NCBI GenBank assembly: GCA_021790555.1
Contig: JAJYGY010000387.1
Span: forward strand, 1-6,910
From: a bacterium
GTDB lineage: Bacteria; Oederibacteriota; JAJYGY01
DNA: 6,910 bases
Direction: 5' to 3'
The notes below the pieces were generated by a model. The model did not search any database. It was not told the origin of the DNA and saw nothing but the letters and a program-made list of their open reading frames with translations. Shown here piece after piece: positions 1 through 6,208 of this stretch (position 1 is its first letter; each line of letters opens with the position of its first letter). The position numbers were made by a program, and so were the translations under genes.

Positions 1-267
1 CAGGTCGTAGCAGGCCATCAGGGAACGCCGGTTGTCGCGCACCTGGATGCCGGTGAATCCCTCCAGGTCGTGGGCCCGGATGAAGCGGGCCAGGGGGGTC
101 TGGGCGTCGCCGTCGAAGACGACGTGCACGTCCACCTTCCTGCCGCTGCCCCTGGCCGAGCGCCAGAAGTTCTCGAAGCAGCGCCTCTTGTCGAACCAGG
201 CGGGCCGTTCCCGCTTGAAGGGCGCCCCTTCGGTCTCGGCGTTGCACGCCCGGTAGATCGCCAGCAT
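1..267 (-). CDS. Partial hypothetical protein (N-terminal 89 residues), possibly glycosyltransferase-like
   Basis: The frame runs open from an ATG at 267 off the left edge, so only the N-terminus is present. The start is well supported: a GAGGAG Shine-Dalgarno lies 9 nt upstream, and an in-frame TAA sits 21 nt before the ATG with no other usual start codon between. The protein begins MLAIYRACNAE, then has an RPAWFDKRRCFENF block (residues 21-34) and a predicted beta strand VDVHVVFDGD (45-54), followed by a second strand near 72-76 and a DNRRSL segment. No signal peptide is visible, so it is probably cytoplasmic. The order 'IYR strand, RP-x-F-x-K-x-C-x-x-NF helix, strand ending in an Asp' recalls, from memory, small GT-A-like glycosyltransferase-type proteins found in phages and bacteria. 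The DGD could serve like a DXD-type motif, but this is inference and the catalytic region is missing. It lies 65 bp after the TPR gene and may be cotranscribed or have its own promoter. Confidence 0.7.
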   Translation of the reverse strand, partial: MLAIYRACNAETEGAPFKRERPAWFDKRRCFENFWRSARGSGRKVDVHVVFDGDAQTPLARFIRAHDLEGFTGIQVRDNRRSLMACYDL

Positions 268-276
268 GGCCCCGTT

Positions 277-282
277 CTCCTC
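277..282 (-). promoter_or_regulatory. Shine-Dalgarno for the left-edge gene
   Basis: GAGGAG on the minus strand lies 9 nt before the ATG at 267. It decides this start over the out-of-frame ATG at 284, whose reading frame gives an Arg/Pro/Ser-rich product typical of a wrong frame in GC-rich DNA. Confidence 0.65.
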
Positions 283-287
283 ATGAA

Positions 288-317
288 TTTATATAACAGG
301 TTTCCGGTCCAAGGCAA
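288..317 (-). promoter_or_regulatory. Possible weak promoter before the left-edge gene
   Basis: In the short gap after the TPR gene, the minus strand has TTGCCT (312-317; 4 of 6 matches to the -35 consensus), an 18-bp spacer and TATAAA (288-293; 5 of 6 matches to the -10). It lies in an AT-rich island (ATATAAATTCAT) that stands out from the GC-rich surroundings. The expected transcription start would leave a leader of only about 13 nt, with the Shine-Dalgarno almost at its 5' end. The site is therefore uncertain, and the gene may simply be read through from the operon upstream. Confidence 0.25.
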
Positions 318-332
318 GGCCTTTCGCCCCGC

Positions 333-2270
333 TCAGGCGCCACCCAGCTTCTTCAGGGCGGCCAGCTTGGTTTCGGCCCGCTGCTTGTTCTGCAGGGCGT
401 CCTGGTAGCTGGGGTCGATCTTGAGGACCTCGTTCCAGCTCTGGATGGCCTTGTCCAGCTGGCCGTTGACGTAGTAGTCCACCCCCTGGTAGTAGAGCTT
501 CTTGACCTGGTCGGCGTTGGCCTTGGCGGCCGATTCCGTGCCTCCGGCCACCTTGCGGTAGTCGCTGTTGGCCCGGGAATTGTTGGCGTCCAGGGCCAGG
601 GCCTTCTCGAAAAGGGCCTTGGCGGCCGGGCGCCGGCCCTCGCCCATGGCCTGTTCGCCCTCGTCGGTGTAGCGCTTCACCTCGTCGCGGATCTGGGTGT
701 TGGCGCGGGTCAGCCCGTCCAGGGCCGCGGCGTTGTTCTTGTCCACGCGCTGGGCGTTCTCAAACTGGGCCTTGGCCAGGAGCACCTTGCCCTCCCTCAG
801 GTAGCGCCGGCCCAGGGCGATGGCGCCCATCAGGCCGTGGTTGTAGGCCCGCTGCGCGGCCGCCAGGGCCCGCTTCACCGGGGCGGAATTCCGCTTCAGG
901 GCCAGGGCCCGCTTGAACTGCTGGATGGCGTGGGCGTAGTCCCCCGAAGCCTCGGCCCGGTGCCCCTGCAGCATGTAGAAGCGGATGCGGTCGCTGATCT
1001 CGCCGCCCACCTTGTCCATCATGGCCTTGGCGGTGGGGTCGTCCGGTTTCAGCGAAAGGGCCTGGCCCAGCTGGATCATCTCCTGGTAGCGGTCGTGCTT
1101 CTCCTGGGCCTTGCGGGCCAGCTGCATGGCCTGGTCGAAGTTCTGCTCCAGCTTTTCCCTGGCGTCGGCCGCGTACTTGCGGGCCTGGGCGTTGCGGGGG
1201 TCGATGGCCGTCACCTTGTCGAGCTCGGCCAGGGCGTCGCGGTACTTTTCCTGGGTGAGGTCGTCGGTGGCGTTCTTCAGGTGCTGGTCGATGGCCTGGG
1301 TGTTGGCCTGGGCCAGCAGTTCCAGGGCCTCGGCGTTGCTGGGATCCAGCTGGGTGATGTCCTTGAACTGCTGGGCCGCCTCGTCGAAGCGCTGTTCGTT
1401 GATGTAGGCCACCCCCAGGTTGAAGTGGGCGTCCTTCTGGCCGGGCTCCGCCTGGGTGGCCTTCTGGTAGGCGTCCACCATGTTGTCGTAATCCTTCTCG
1501 GCGTAGTATTCCAGGCCCAGCAGGTAGTTGGCGTTGTAATCATCCGGGTTGATGCGGGTGACCTGGCGCAGGGCCCCGATGGCCTTGGCGTGCTCGCCCT
1601 GGCCGTGGTAGAGGATGCCCAGCCGGGTGTAGCAGTAGAGCAGCGCGTCCTTGTTGGCCTGGCGGTCGGCCCCCGCCAGGGCGGCGGTGCGGCTCAAGGC
1701 GGCGATCACGCGGGGCAGCAGCGAGGCGTCCTTGGACTCCTGGTACTGGCTGTCCAGGGCGATGGCCAGGCGGTACTGCGGCTCCAGGTCGCGGGGCCGG
1801 GCCTTGACGGCCTTCTCAAGGTAGGCGGCGGCCTGGTCGAACTTGCCCAGGCGGGTGAGGGACATGCCCAGGCCGCGCAGGGTCAGCGAATCGTCCGGGG
1901 CCAGGGCCAGGGCCTTCTTGAACCAGGCCACGGCCCCGTTGTCGTCCTTCTTCACCTGGTAGTCGATGATGCCCAGAAGCTGGTAGGCGTCCGCGTCCAC
2001 CTGGCGGTGGGCGGCGGCGTCCCCGCGGTTGGTGTCCACCGCCCGCTGGAAGGCCGAAAGCGCGTCGTCGTAGCAGCCCCTCTTGTAGCAGGCCACCCCC
2101 AGGTTGTAGAGGTTGACCACGTTTTGGGGATCCGCCGCCACCGCCCTCACCAGGGGGGAAACCGTCGGGTCGCTGTCGCAGGCCCCGGCGCGGGCCAGGC
2201 CGGCCAGGCCGCCGATCCAGGCGGCGCACAGCAGGGTCAGGGAAAGGCGGGTTGCGGGCTTCAGATACAT
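333..2270 (-). CDS. Exported TPR-repeat protein, 645 aa
   Basis: This gene encodes a periplasmic or envelope-associated scaffold made of tetratricopeptide repeats, helix pairs that bind other proteins; the partner is unknown. The N-terminus MYLKPATRLS and the hydrophobic LTLLCAAWIGGLAGLARA form a signal peptide, probably cleaved after ARA (residue 28). Cys31 follows in AGAC, a poor lipobox, so lipidation is unlikely but possible. TPR-like units are visible near 51-84, 94-126, 127-160, 209-242, 244-277, 278-311, 330-360, 429-462, 480-513, 532-565 and 590-623, often with the typical A-x-x-x-F/Y-x-x-A-L-x-x-x-P ending (for example FKKALALAP, FKDITQLDP, WNEVLKIDP). The first half has near-34-residue spacing; the second half has about 50-residue spacing with longer charged helices between. 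The ATG at 2270 was chosen over an in-frame upstream codon at 2348 because GGAGG lies 8 nt before it and the signal peptide starts there. It is third in the operon, 88 bp after the PD40 lipoprotein. Confidence 0.9.
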   Translation of the reverse strand: MYLKPATRLSLTLLCAAWIGGLAGLARAGACDSDPTVSPLVRAVAADPQNVVNLYNLGVACYKRGCYDDALSAFQRAVDTNRGDAAAHRQVDADAYQLLGIIDYQVKKDDNGAVAWFKKALALAPDDSLTLRGLGMSLTRLGKFDQAAAYLEKAVKARPRDLEPQYRLAIALDSQYQESKDASLLPRVIAALSRTAALAGADRQANKDALLYCYTRLGILYHGQGEHAKAIGALRQVTRINPDDYNANYLLGLEYYAEKDYDNMVDAYQKATQAEPGQKDAHFNLGVAYINEQRFDEAAQQFKDITQLDPSNAEALELLAQANTQAIDQHLKNATDDLTQEKYRDALAELDKVTAIDPRNAQARKYAADAREKLEQNFDQAMQLARKAQEKHDRYQEMIQLGQALSLKPDDPTAKAMMDKVGGEISDRIRFYMLQGHRAEASGDYAHAIQQFKRALALKRNSAPVKRALAAAQRAYNHGLMGAIALGRRYLREGKVLLAKAQFENAQRVDKNNAAALDGLTRANTQIRDEVKRYTDEGEQAMGEGRRPAAKALFEKALALDANNSRANSDYRKVAGGTESAAKANADQVKKLYYQGVDYYVNGQLDKAIQSWNEVLKIDPSYQDALQNKQRAETKLAALKKLGGA

Positions 2271-2278
2271 TCGGTGGT

Positions 2279-2287
2279 CCTCCCTCC
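2279..2287 (-). promoter_or_regulatory. Strong Shine-Dalgarno deciding the TPR gene start
   Basis: The minus strand reads GGAGGGAGG, giving a GGAGG 8 nt before the ATG at 2270. It fixes the start directly at the signal peptide and argues against the 26-residue upstream extension, which has no export-signal character. Confidence 0.8.
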
Positions 2288-2309
2288 AGGGTGTTGGAAT
2301 TTCCGATCC

Positions 2310-2345
2310 GGCCGTGGCGATTGTCGGCCACCTCGGGCCGTGGCG
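2310..2345 (-). repeat. Intercistronic 10-bp direct repeat with inverted copy between
   Basis: GGCCGTGGCG (plus strand) occurs at 2310-2319 and again at 2336-2345, with the partly inverted CGGCCAC at 2325-2331 between them. In the transcript the middle segment (GTGGC) could pair with either flanking GCCAC, each giving a 5-bp stem with an 8-nt loop, so two mutually exclusive hairpins are possible. It lies in the 88-bp gap between the lipoprotein gene and the TPR gene. There is no following U-run, so it is not a standard terminator. Confidence 0.45.
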
Positions 2346-2358
2346 CAAGCGGTTTCGT

Positions 2359-3567
2359 TCAAAGTTTCTGGGCCAGCCGCAGCACCAGCACCTGGGGCCG
2401 TCCGTTGGGCTGGTAGGCCAGCCGCGTGCCGTCCTTGCTCCAGGCGAAGGCTCCCGCCTCGGAGACCTTCCGCCCCACGTTGAGGAGGGCCAGGCCGATC
2501 CCGTCGGCGTTCATGATCCACAGCTGGTGCTTGTAGGTGAAGACGACCTTGCTGCCGTCCGGCGACCAGGCCGCCAGGCCGCCCACGCCGCCCCGCGACT
2601 TGAAGATGGCCGAGGCCCTGCCGGTCTTCAGGTCGTAGATGTGGATGGAACGCCGCATCGTCCGCCAGTCGATGGCCGTGTAGAGGATCCTGCCCCCGTC
2701 CGGCGACCAGCTGGGCAGGAAGCCGTTGCGGCACTGGGTGAGCACCTGCCGCCCGCTTCCGTCGGCGTTCGAGATCACCAGGCAGTAGGTTCCGTCGACC
2801 TTCTCCCGCCAGACCAGCCGGCGCCCGTCGGGCGAGGCCTGCTTGCCCCGGCTGCCCCGGGTCAGGTAAGGAAACCGGAGGGGGTCGATGCCCACCTCCT
2901 GGGTCACCCCGCCGACGGCCAGCTTGGTGGCGTCCACCTGGGCCAGGCTGGCCGCCCCCGGCACGGCCTGGGCCGGCGGCTGGAAGCCGCACAGGCTGGC
3001 GGCCACCTGGAGGCTGGCCGTGTTGAGCTTCAGCTTCCACAAGTCGGACAGCAGGTCGCGCATGAGCCCTTCCTCGGCCTGCCCCTTTCCCTTGCCCTTC
3101 AGGAGGGCCAGGTCCTGGCTGAAGGCATCCAGCAGGCCCTGCAGGGCGGCCAGGCTCCGGGGAGCCTGGGGCGCGCGCTGGGCCAGGCAGGCCCCCGCCT
3201 CCACGGCCCGGGCCCAGTCCGTCCGGGGCAGGGCCAGGCCTTCCAGCAGAAGGGCCGCGCGCGTCGCGGTATCGTCGTCCCCTGCGGTCCGGAGGGCCTG
3301 TTCGGCGGAGGCCTCGGCCGGGCCGTCCTGTTTCATGGACTGCTGGCACCGGGCCAGCCCCAGCCAGGCCCGGGCCAGCAGGCCGGCGGGCGGCCTGCCC
3401 GCGATCAGGCCCCGGTAGGCGCCCTCGGCGGCCCGGCAGTTCCCCTGCCGGGCCAGGGCCTGGGCCTTGGCCAGCCGGCTCTCGGGCGATTCGCAGGCCG
3501 TCAGGGCCAGCGCCAGGCCCAGGCAGGCCAGGGTGCTCTTCCAGGTTCTCCGCTTCGGGACTCGCAT
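2359..3567 (-). CDS. Lipoprotein with TPR-like N-terminus and PD40/TolB-like beta-propeller, 402 aa
   Basis: The product is probably an outer-membrane lipoprotein acting as a protein-interaction module. The N-terminus MRVPKRRTWK, hydrophobic LACLGLALALTAC and lipobox LTAC (Cys25, Glu at +2) indicate signal peptidase II processing. Residues 28-150 are Ala/Leu-rich helices with TPR-like pattern (AKAQALARQGNCRAAEGAY, then ARAWLGLARCQQ). The C-terminal part carries four PD40/TolB-type blade motifs: ASPDGRRLVW (244-253), SWSPDGGRILY (286-296), AWSPDGSKVVF (333-343) and AWSKDGTRLAY (375-385). Between them stand the typical SNADGSG (266-272) and MNADGIG (352-358) turns. TolB itself has six blades and a different N-terminal domain, so this is not TolB. 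The start ATG has AAGGA 8 nt upstream. It lies 25 bp after the stop of the barrel-OmpA gene, which implies cotranscription. The ligand is unknown. Confidence 0.88.
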   Translation of the reverse strand: MRVPKRRTWKSTLACLGLALALTACESPESRLAKAQALARQGNCRAAEGAYRGLIAGRPPAGLLARAWLGLARCQQSMKQDGPAEASAEQALRTAGDDDTATRAALLLEGLALPRTDWARAVEAGACLAQRAPQAPRSLAALQGLLDAFSQDLALLKGKGKGQAEEGLMRDLLSDLWKLKLNTASLQVAASLCGFQPPAQAVPGAASLAQVDATKLAVGGVTQEVGIDPLRFPYLTRGSRGKQASPDGRRLVWREKVDGTYCLVISNADGSGRQVLTQCRNGFLPSWSPDGGRILYTAIDWRTMRRSIHIYDLKTGRASAIFKSRGGVGGLAAWSPDGSKVVFTYKHQLWIMNADGIGLALLNVGRKVSEAGAFAWSKDGTRLAYQPNGRPQVLVLRLAQKL

Positions 3568-3592
3568 GGCGTGCTTCCTTCCAAGATAAGGG

Positions 3593-5953
3593 TCATTCCC
3601 TGCTGATCAGCAGGACGTCCACCCTGCGGTTCCTCTGGGCGGCTTCCGGCGTGCCCGAGGAGTCCAGGGGCATGGTGTCGCCGTACCCGATGGCCGTGAT
3701 GTTGCGCGGCGAGACCCCCTTGTCCTCGATCAGGTAGCGCAGCACCGAGTCGGCCCTCTCCTGGGAAAGGCGCAGGTCCTCCTCGGGGCCGCCCTCGTCG
3801 GCGCTGTGGCCCTGGATGGTGACCTGCACGTCGGGATTGGCCTTGATCAGGGCGGCGATCCTGTCCAGCCGGGCGCGCACCTCGGGCAGCAGTCCCGTCC
3901 CGCGGACGCGGAACCACAGGCCGGACATCTTGCGGATGTTCCCCTGCGCCGTGCGGATGCGGAAGGGCTGGCTCATCGGGCTGCGCCGGGTGGTGGTGGC
4001 GGCCTTGCCGGAGCTGTCCATCACCCAGAGGCTGTAGCGGCAGCGGGCGGCCTCGGGCACCGGCAGGCCGTTGGAATCCCTCCCGTCCCAGAAGAGGTCG
4101 TCGGGGAGGGGCGACACCCCGGAATACGACTTCACCAGCCGGCCGTCCGGCGCGGTGATGTCGAATTTCCAGTTCCGCACCGGCCGGTTGGTGGGCGGGC
4201 GCATCACGAAGGGCACCGAGGCGGCCAGGCCGGGATCGGGCGAGGTCAGGTTGGCCAGCGGCACCACCAGGACCTCCCTGCCGGGGTTGACCTTGAAATC
4301 GCGCGGGGGCAGGGGCAGGCTGGCGGCGGCGACCGCCTGCCGGGCCTGGCCGGCGGCGAACCGGACCATGTCGCTGACCACCTTGGACTTGCCCGAGGCG
4401 TCCTTGAATTCAAGGGCGTAGCGGATCTCCGAGACGCCTCCCTTGCTGGCGATCAGGTTGGACTGGGGCGCCGAAAGGTCGGCGGTGTTGAAGACCAGGC
4501 TCTTGGGGATGGCCCCCTGGCCGCTGATGGTCTTGATGAGGGTGCCGTCCGGCGCCTTGATGTCCAGGGTCCACTGCTTGACCCCCACCGTGATGCCGGT
4601 CTTGGGCTTGAAGACCAGCCCCCCCAGCCCCGGGTCGAACTGGGGCCCGGCGGCCAGGAAGTCCTTGGGCCGGATCTCCTGCGCGATGGTGCCCTCGGCC
4701 TCCGAGGCCCTGCCGCTCCAGTCCCGCACCTCGAAGCGGTAGCGCAGGGGCTGGTCGCGGTTGACCGGCCGGCCCCGGTCATCGGTCCCGTTCCAGGCCA
4801 GGTTGGCGGGAGGGCTTCCCTGCCCGCCCAGGGTCCGCAGCACCCGGCCGCGCGGGTCCAGGATGTCGATCTTCCAGTCCTTGACCCCGGCGATGCCCTT
4901 GGGCAGCCCGACGTTGAAGGCCACCTGCGGGCCCCCGCCGCCTCCCTCGAACCTGGGCGGGCTGGAAAGCAGGGTTTCGGGCTTCACCGCCCGGGGTTCG
5001 AACCCGAAGCGCCAGGAAAGGGAGAAGCGGTGGGTGAAGCCCAGCTCGCCGAAGGGTTCGAAGGCGTAGTCCAGCTCGGCGGCGTCCAGGCGGATGCCGA
5101 AGCCGGCCGTCACGTTGGCGATGTTGGAGAAGTCGGAGAGCTGGGTGCTGAAGTCCTGGCCCCCTTCCGCCAGCTTGTAGCCGGCGCGCAGCGCCAGCGG
5201 CTGGAAGAGCCACCATTCCCCGCCCAGGTTGTACTGCAGCCGGTTGTCCAGCGACTTGGTGGCGTCGGCGACCAGGTTGGCCACGTTGTCGCGGCGGCCG
5301 TCGTAAATGCGCCAGGCCGCGCCCATCTTCAGGGTGACGGGAAGGGGGTCCGAGACCGAATCGAAGCCGCTGACCGCGCCCAGGTTCTGGGCCACCAGGG
5401 CCAGGCTGAAGGAGCGGCCGAAAGGCTTGAGCATGGCCCCCGCGTCCAGGGCGGCCCCGAAGCTGCTGGAGGAGGCCAGGTCCGAAAAGATCGTGCGGGC
5501 GGCGGCCCCCAGGCTCAGCTGCGGGGTGAGGGGAAATCCCCAGGCGAGCACCCCGGAAAAATCCTGGGCCGATCCCGGCTGGGCGGTCGGGTCGGCCGTG
5601 CTGTTGAAGGGCGCCACGTTGAGCCAGGTGACGCCCAGGCCGAAACCCTGGTTGTGCCAGGGCATGGCGTAGCCCACGTATTCGTAATTGATGTCCCCGA
5701 TCCAGGCCAGGTGCATGGCCGAGATCTCGGGCTCCTCCAGCTGCGAAAGCCCGGCCGGATTCCAGTTCATGGCTTCGGCGTCGTCGGCCAGCGCCAGGTA
5801 GGCCTGGCCCATGGCGGCCGGGCGGGCCCCGATTCCAATCTTCAGGAAATTGTCCGCCGAGGTCCCGACCCCGGCGGACCAGAGGGGGGAAGGGCCCACG
5901 CCAAACAAAGCGGCAAGAAGCAGGAGAATCGACCGGGGACCACTCAGGCGCAT
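3593..5953 (-). CDS. PorV/PorQ-type outer-membrane barrel fused to three FlgD-like Ig domains and an OmpA domain, 786 aa
   Basis: A signal peptide (MRLSGPR, then ILLLLAALFGVG, cleavage near SPLWSA at about 26-27) leads into a PorV/PorQ family beta-barrel at about 30-320. The family's marks are FLKIGIGARPAAMG (36-49), ADDAEAMNWNPAGL (56-69) and WIGDINYEY (84-92); the barrel ends near SLSWRFGF (about 311-318). Three FlgD-like Ig domains follow at about 344-425, 447-532 and 580-658, each with a 'W-x-x-DI-x-x-P-x-G' strand and a 'RY/YRF...D-x-SG(K/R)' strand. Residues about 673-786 are an OmpA C-terminal domain (VQVTIQGHSADEGG, LSQERADSVLRYL, NRRVDVLLI) that should hold peptidoglycan. The protein therefore probably spans the outer membrane and is anchored to the cell wall. 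The ATG at 5953 was chosen over the one at 5971 because GGGAAG lies 7 nt upstream and the signal peptide is compact; 5971 remains possible. It is the first gene after the promoter at 6125-6153 and heads the operon. Confidence 0.9.
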   Translation of the reverse strand: MRLSGPRSILLLLAALFGVGPSPLWSAGVGTSADNFLKIGIGARPAAMGQAYLALADDAEAMNWNPAGLSQLEEPEISAMHLAWIGDINYEYVGYAMPWHNQGFGLGVTWLNVAPFNSTADPTAQPGSAQDFSGVLAWGFPLTPQLSLGAAARTIFSDLASSSSFGAALDAGAMLKPFGRSFSLALVAQNLGAVSGFDSVSDPLPVTLKMGAAWRIYDGRRDNVANLVADATKSLDNRLQYNLGGEWWLFQPLALRAGYKLAEGGQDFSTQLSDFSNIANVTAGFGIRLDAAELDYAFEPFGELGFTHRFSLSWRFGFEPRAVKPETLLSSPPRFEGGGGGPQVAFNVGLPKGIAGVKDWKIDILDPRGRVLRTLGGQGSPPANLAWNGTDDRGRPVNRDQPLRYRFEVRDWSGRASEAEGTIAQEIRPKDFLAAGPQFDPGLGGLVFKPKTGITVGVKQWTLDIKAPDGTLIKTISGQGAIPKSLVFNTADLSAPQSNLIASKGGVSEIRYALEFKDASGKSKVVSDMVRFAAGQARQAVAAASLPLPPRDFKVNPGREVLVVPLANLTSPDPGLAASVPFVMRPPTNRPVRNWKFDITAPDGRLVKSYSGVSPLPDDLFWDGRDSNGLPVPEAARCRYSLWVMDSSGKAATTTRRSPMSQPFRIRTAQGNIRKMSGLWFRVRGTGLLPEVRARLDRIAALIKANPDVQVTIQGHSADEGGPEEDLRLSQERADSVLRYLIEDKGVSPRNITAIGYGDTMPLDSSGTPEAAQRNRRVDVLLISRE

Positions 5954-5960
5954 TTCAAGG

Positions 5961-5966
5961 CTTCCC
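5961..5966 (-). promoter_or_regulatory. Shine-Dalgarno favouring the start at 5953
   Basis: GGGAAG on the minus strand lies 7 nt before the ATG at 5953. The alternative in-frame ATG at 5971 has only a weak GTGGAA about 11 nt upstream. The two starts differ by six residues, so either would give an exported protein. Confidence 0.5.
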
Positions 5967-6023
5967 GTCATGAAAGTGGGGGTTCCACGCACCTTGCCGT
6001 TGCCTTCGAAAATTCCGCGCGAA

Positions 6024-6048
6024 CCGGGAAAAAGGGATGCTTCCCAGG
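6024..6048 (-). other. Hairpin in the leader of the envelope operon
   Basis: In the predicted leader RNA, CCUGGGAA pairs with UUCCCGG, giving seven base pairs with one bulged U and a loop of about 10 nt. It lies roughly 70 nt after the predicted transcription start and about 70 nt before the start codon. No U-run follows directly, so it is not a classic terminator. It matches no riboswitch class that I recognise. Confidence 0.35.
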
Positions 6049-6124
6049 AATGACAACAAGGCAGGCCCCGGATCCCGAAAGAACGCCCATTCCAATGAAA
6101 TTGATGGAAGCTCAAATTTCAAAA

Positions 6125-6153
6125 AACATAACTGATTAAAGGTTTTTTGTCAA
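6125..6153 (-). promoter_or_regulatory. Predicted sigma70-type promoter of the envelope operon
   Basis: The minus strand carries a perfect -35 TTGACA (6148-6153), a 17-bp spacer and TATGTT (6125-6130; 4 of 6 matches to TATAAT). It lies in an AT-rich stretch between queA and the barrel-OmpA gene. Transcription would begin near 6118, leaving a leader of about 165 nt before the ATG at 5953. Upstream, two copies of ATTTTTGC about 10 bp apart (within 6187-6205) are phased A/T tracts that might bend the DNA, though they lie too far upstream for a typical UP element. The consensus is based on model bacteria, so use by this host's sigma factor is inferred. Confidence 0.6.
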
Positions 6154-6208
6154 GAAAGCCATCCTTGAACCTGGCCGGAAATCTCGCAAAAATTGGCAAA
6201 AATATGGC

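Noticed and set aside
18..317. A 99-codon minus-strand frame starting MPWTGNLLYKFMRRTG
   Set aside because: It is the wrong frame: an Arg/Pro/Ser/Thr-rich product, while the overlapping frame from the ATG at 267 has balanced composition and a good Shine-Dalgarno.
311..324. Small hairpin AAGGC-CTT-GCCTT after the TPR gene stop
   Set aside because: It has a five-bp stem with no following U-run, so it does not support a terminator.
837..2483. A 548-codon open frame on the plus strand opposite the TPR gene
   Set aside because: It is a low-complexity Gly/Leu/Val-rich antisense frame caused by codon bias; the opposite strand encodes a convincing signal peptide and TPRs.
2359..3567. Calling the PD40 lipoprotein TolB
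   Set aside because: It has a lipobox and a TPR-like N-terminal half, only four clear blades, and no TolA/Q/R or Pal genes beside it.
2113..3606. A 497-codon plus-strand frame opposite the lipoprotein gene
   Set aside because: It has Pro/Gly/Arg/Gln-rich composition without motifs and spans two minus-strand genes, as expected for a shadow frame.
5954..6118. Riboswitch (for example preQ1, given the neighbouring queA) in the leader
   Set aside because: No recognisable riboswitch core was seen, and the leader belongs to the envelope operon, not to queA.
3806..6139. A 777-codon open frame on the plus strand opposite the barrel-OmpA gene
   Set aside because: It is a Gly/Val/Leu/Arg-rich antisense shadow of a GC-rich gene, with no domain motif; the minus-strand frame carries clear conserved domains.
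6158..6175. Possible terminator after queA (GCCA...TGGC followed by TTTCTT on the minus strand)
   Set aside because: The stem is only four base pairs with a 10-nt loop and an interrupted T-run, too weak to call.
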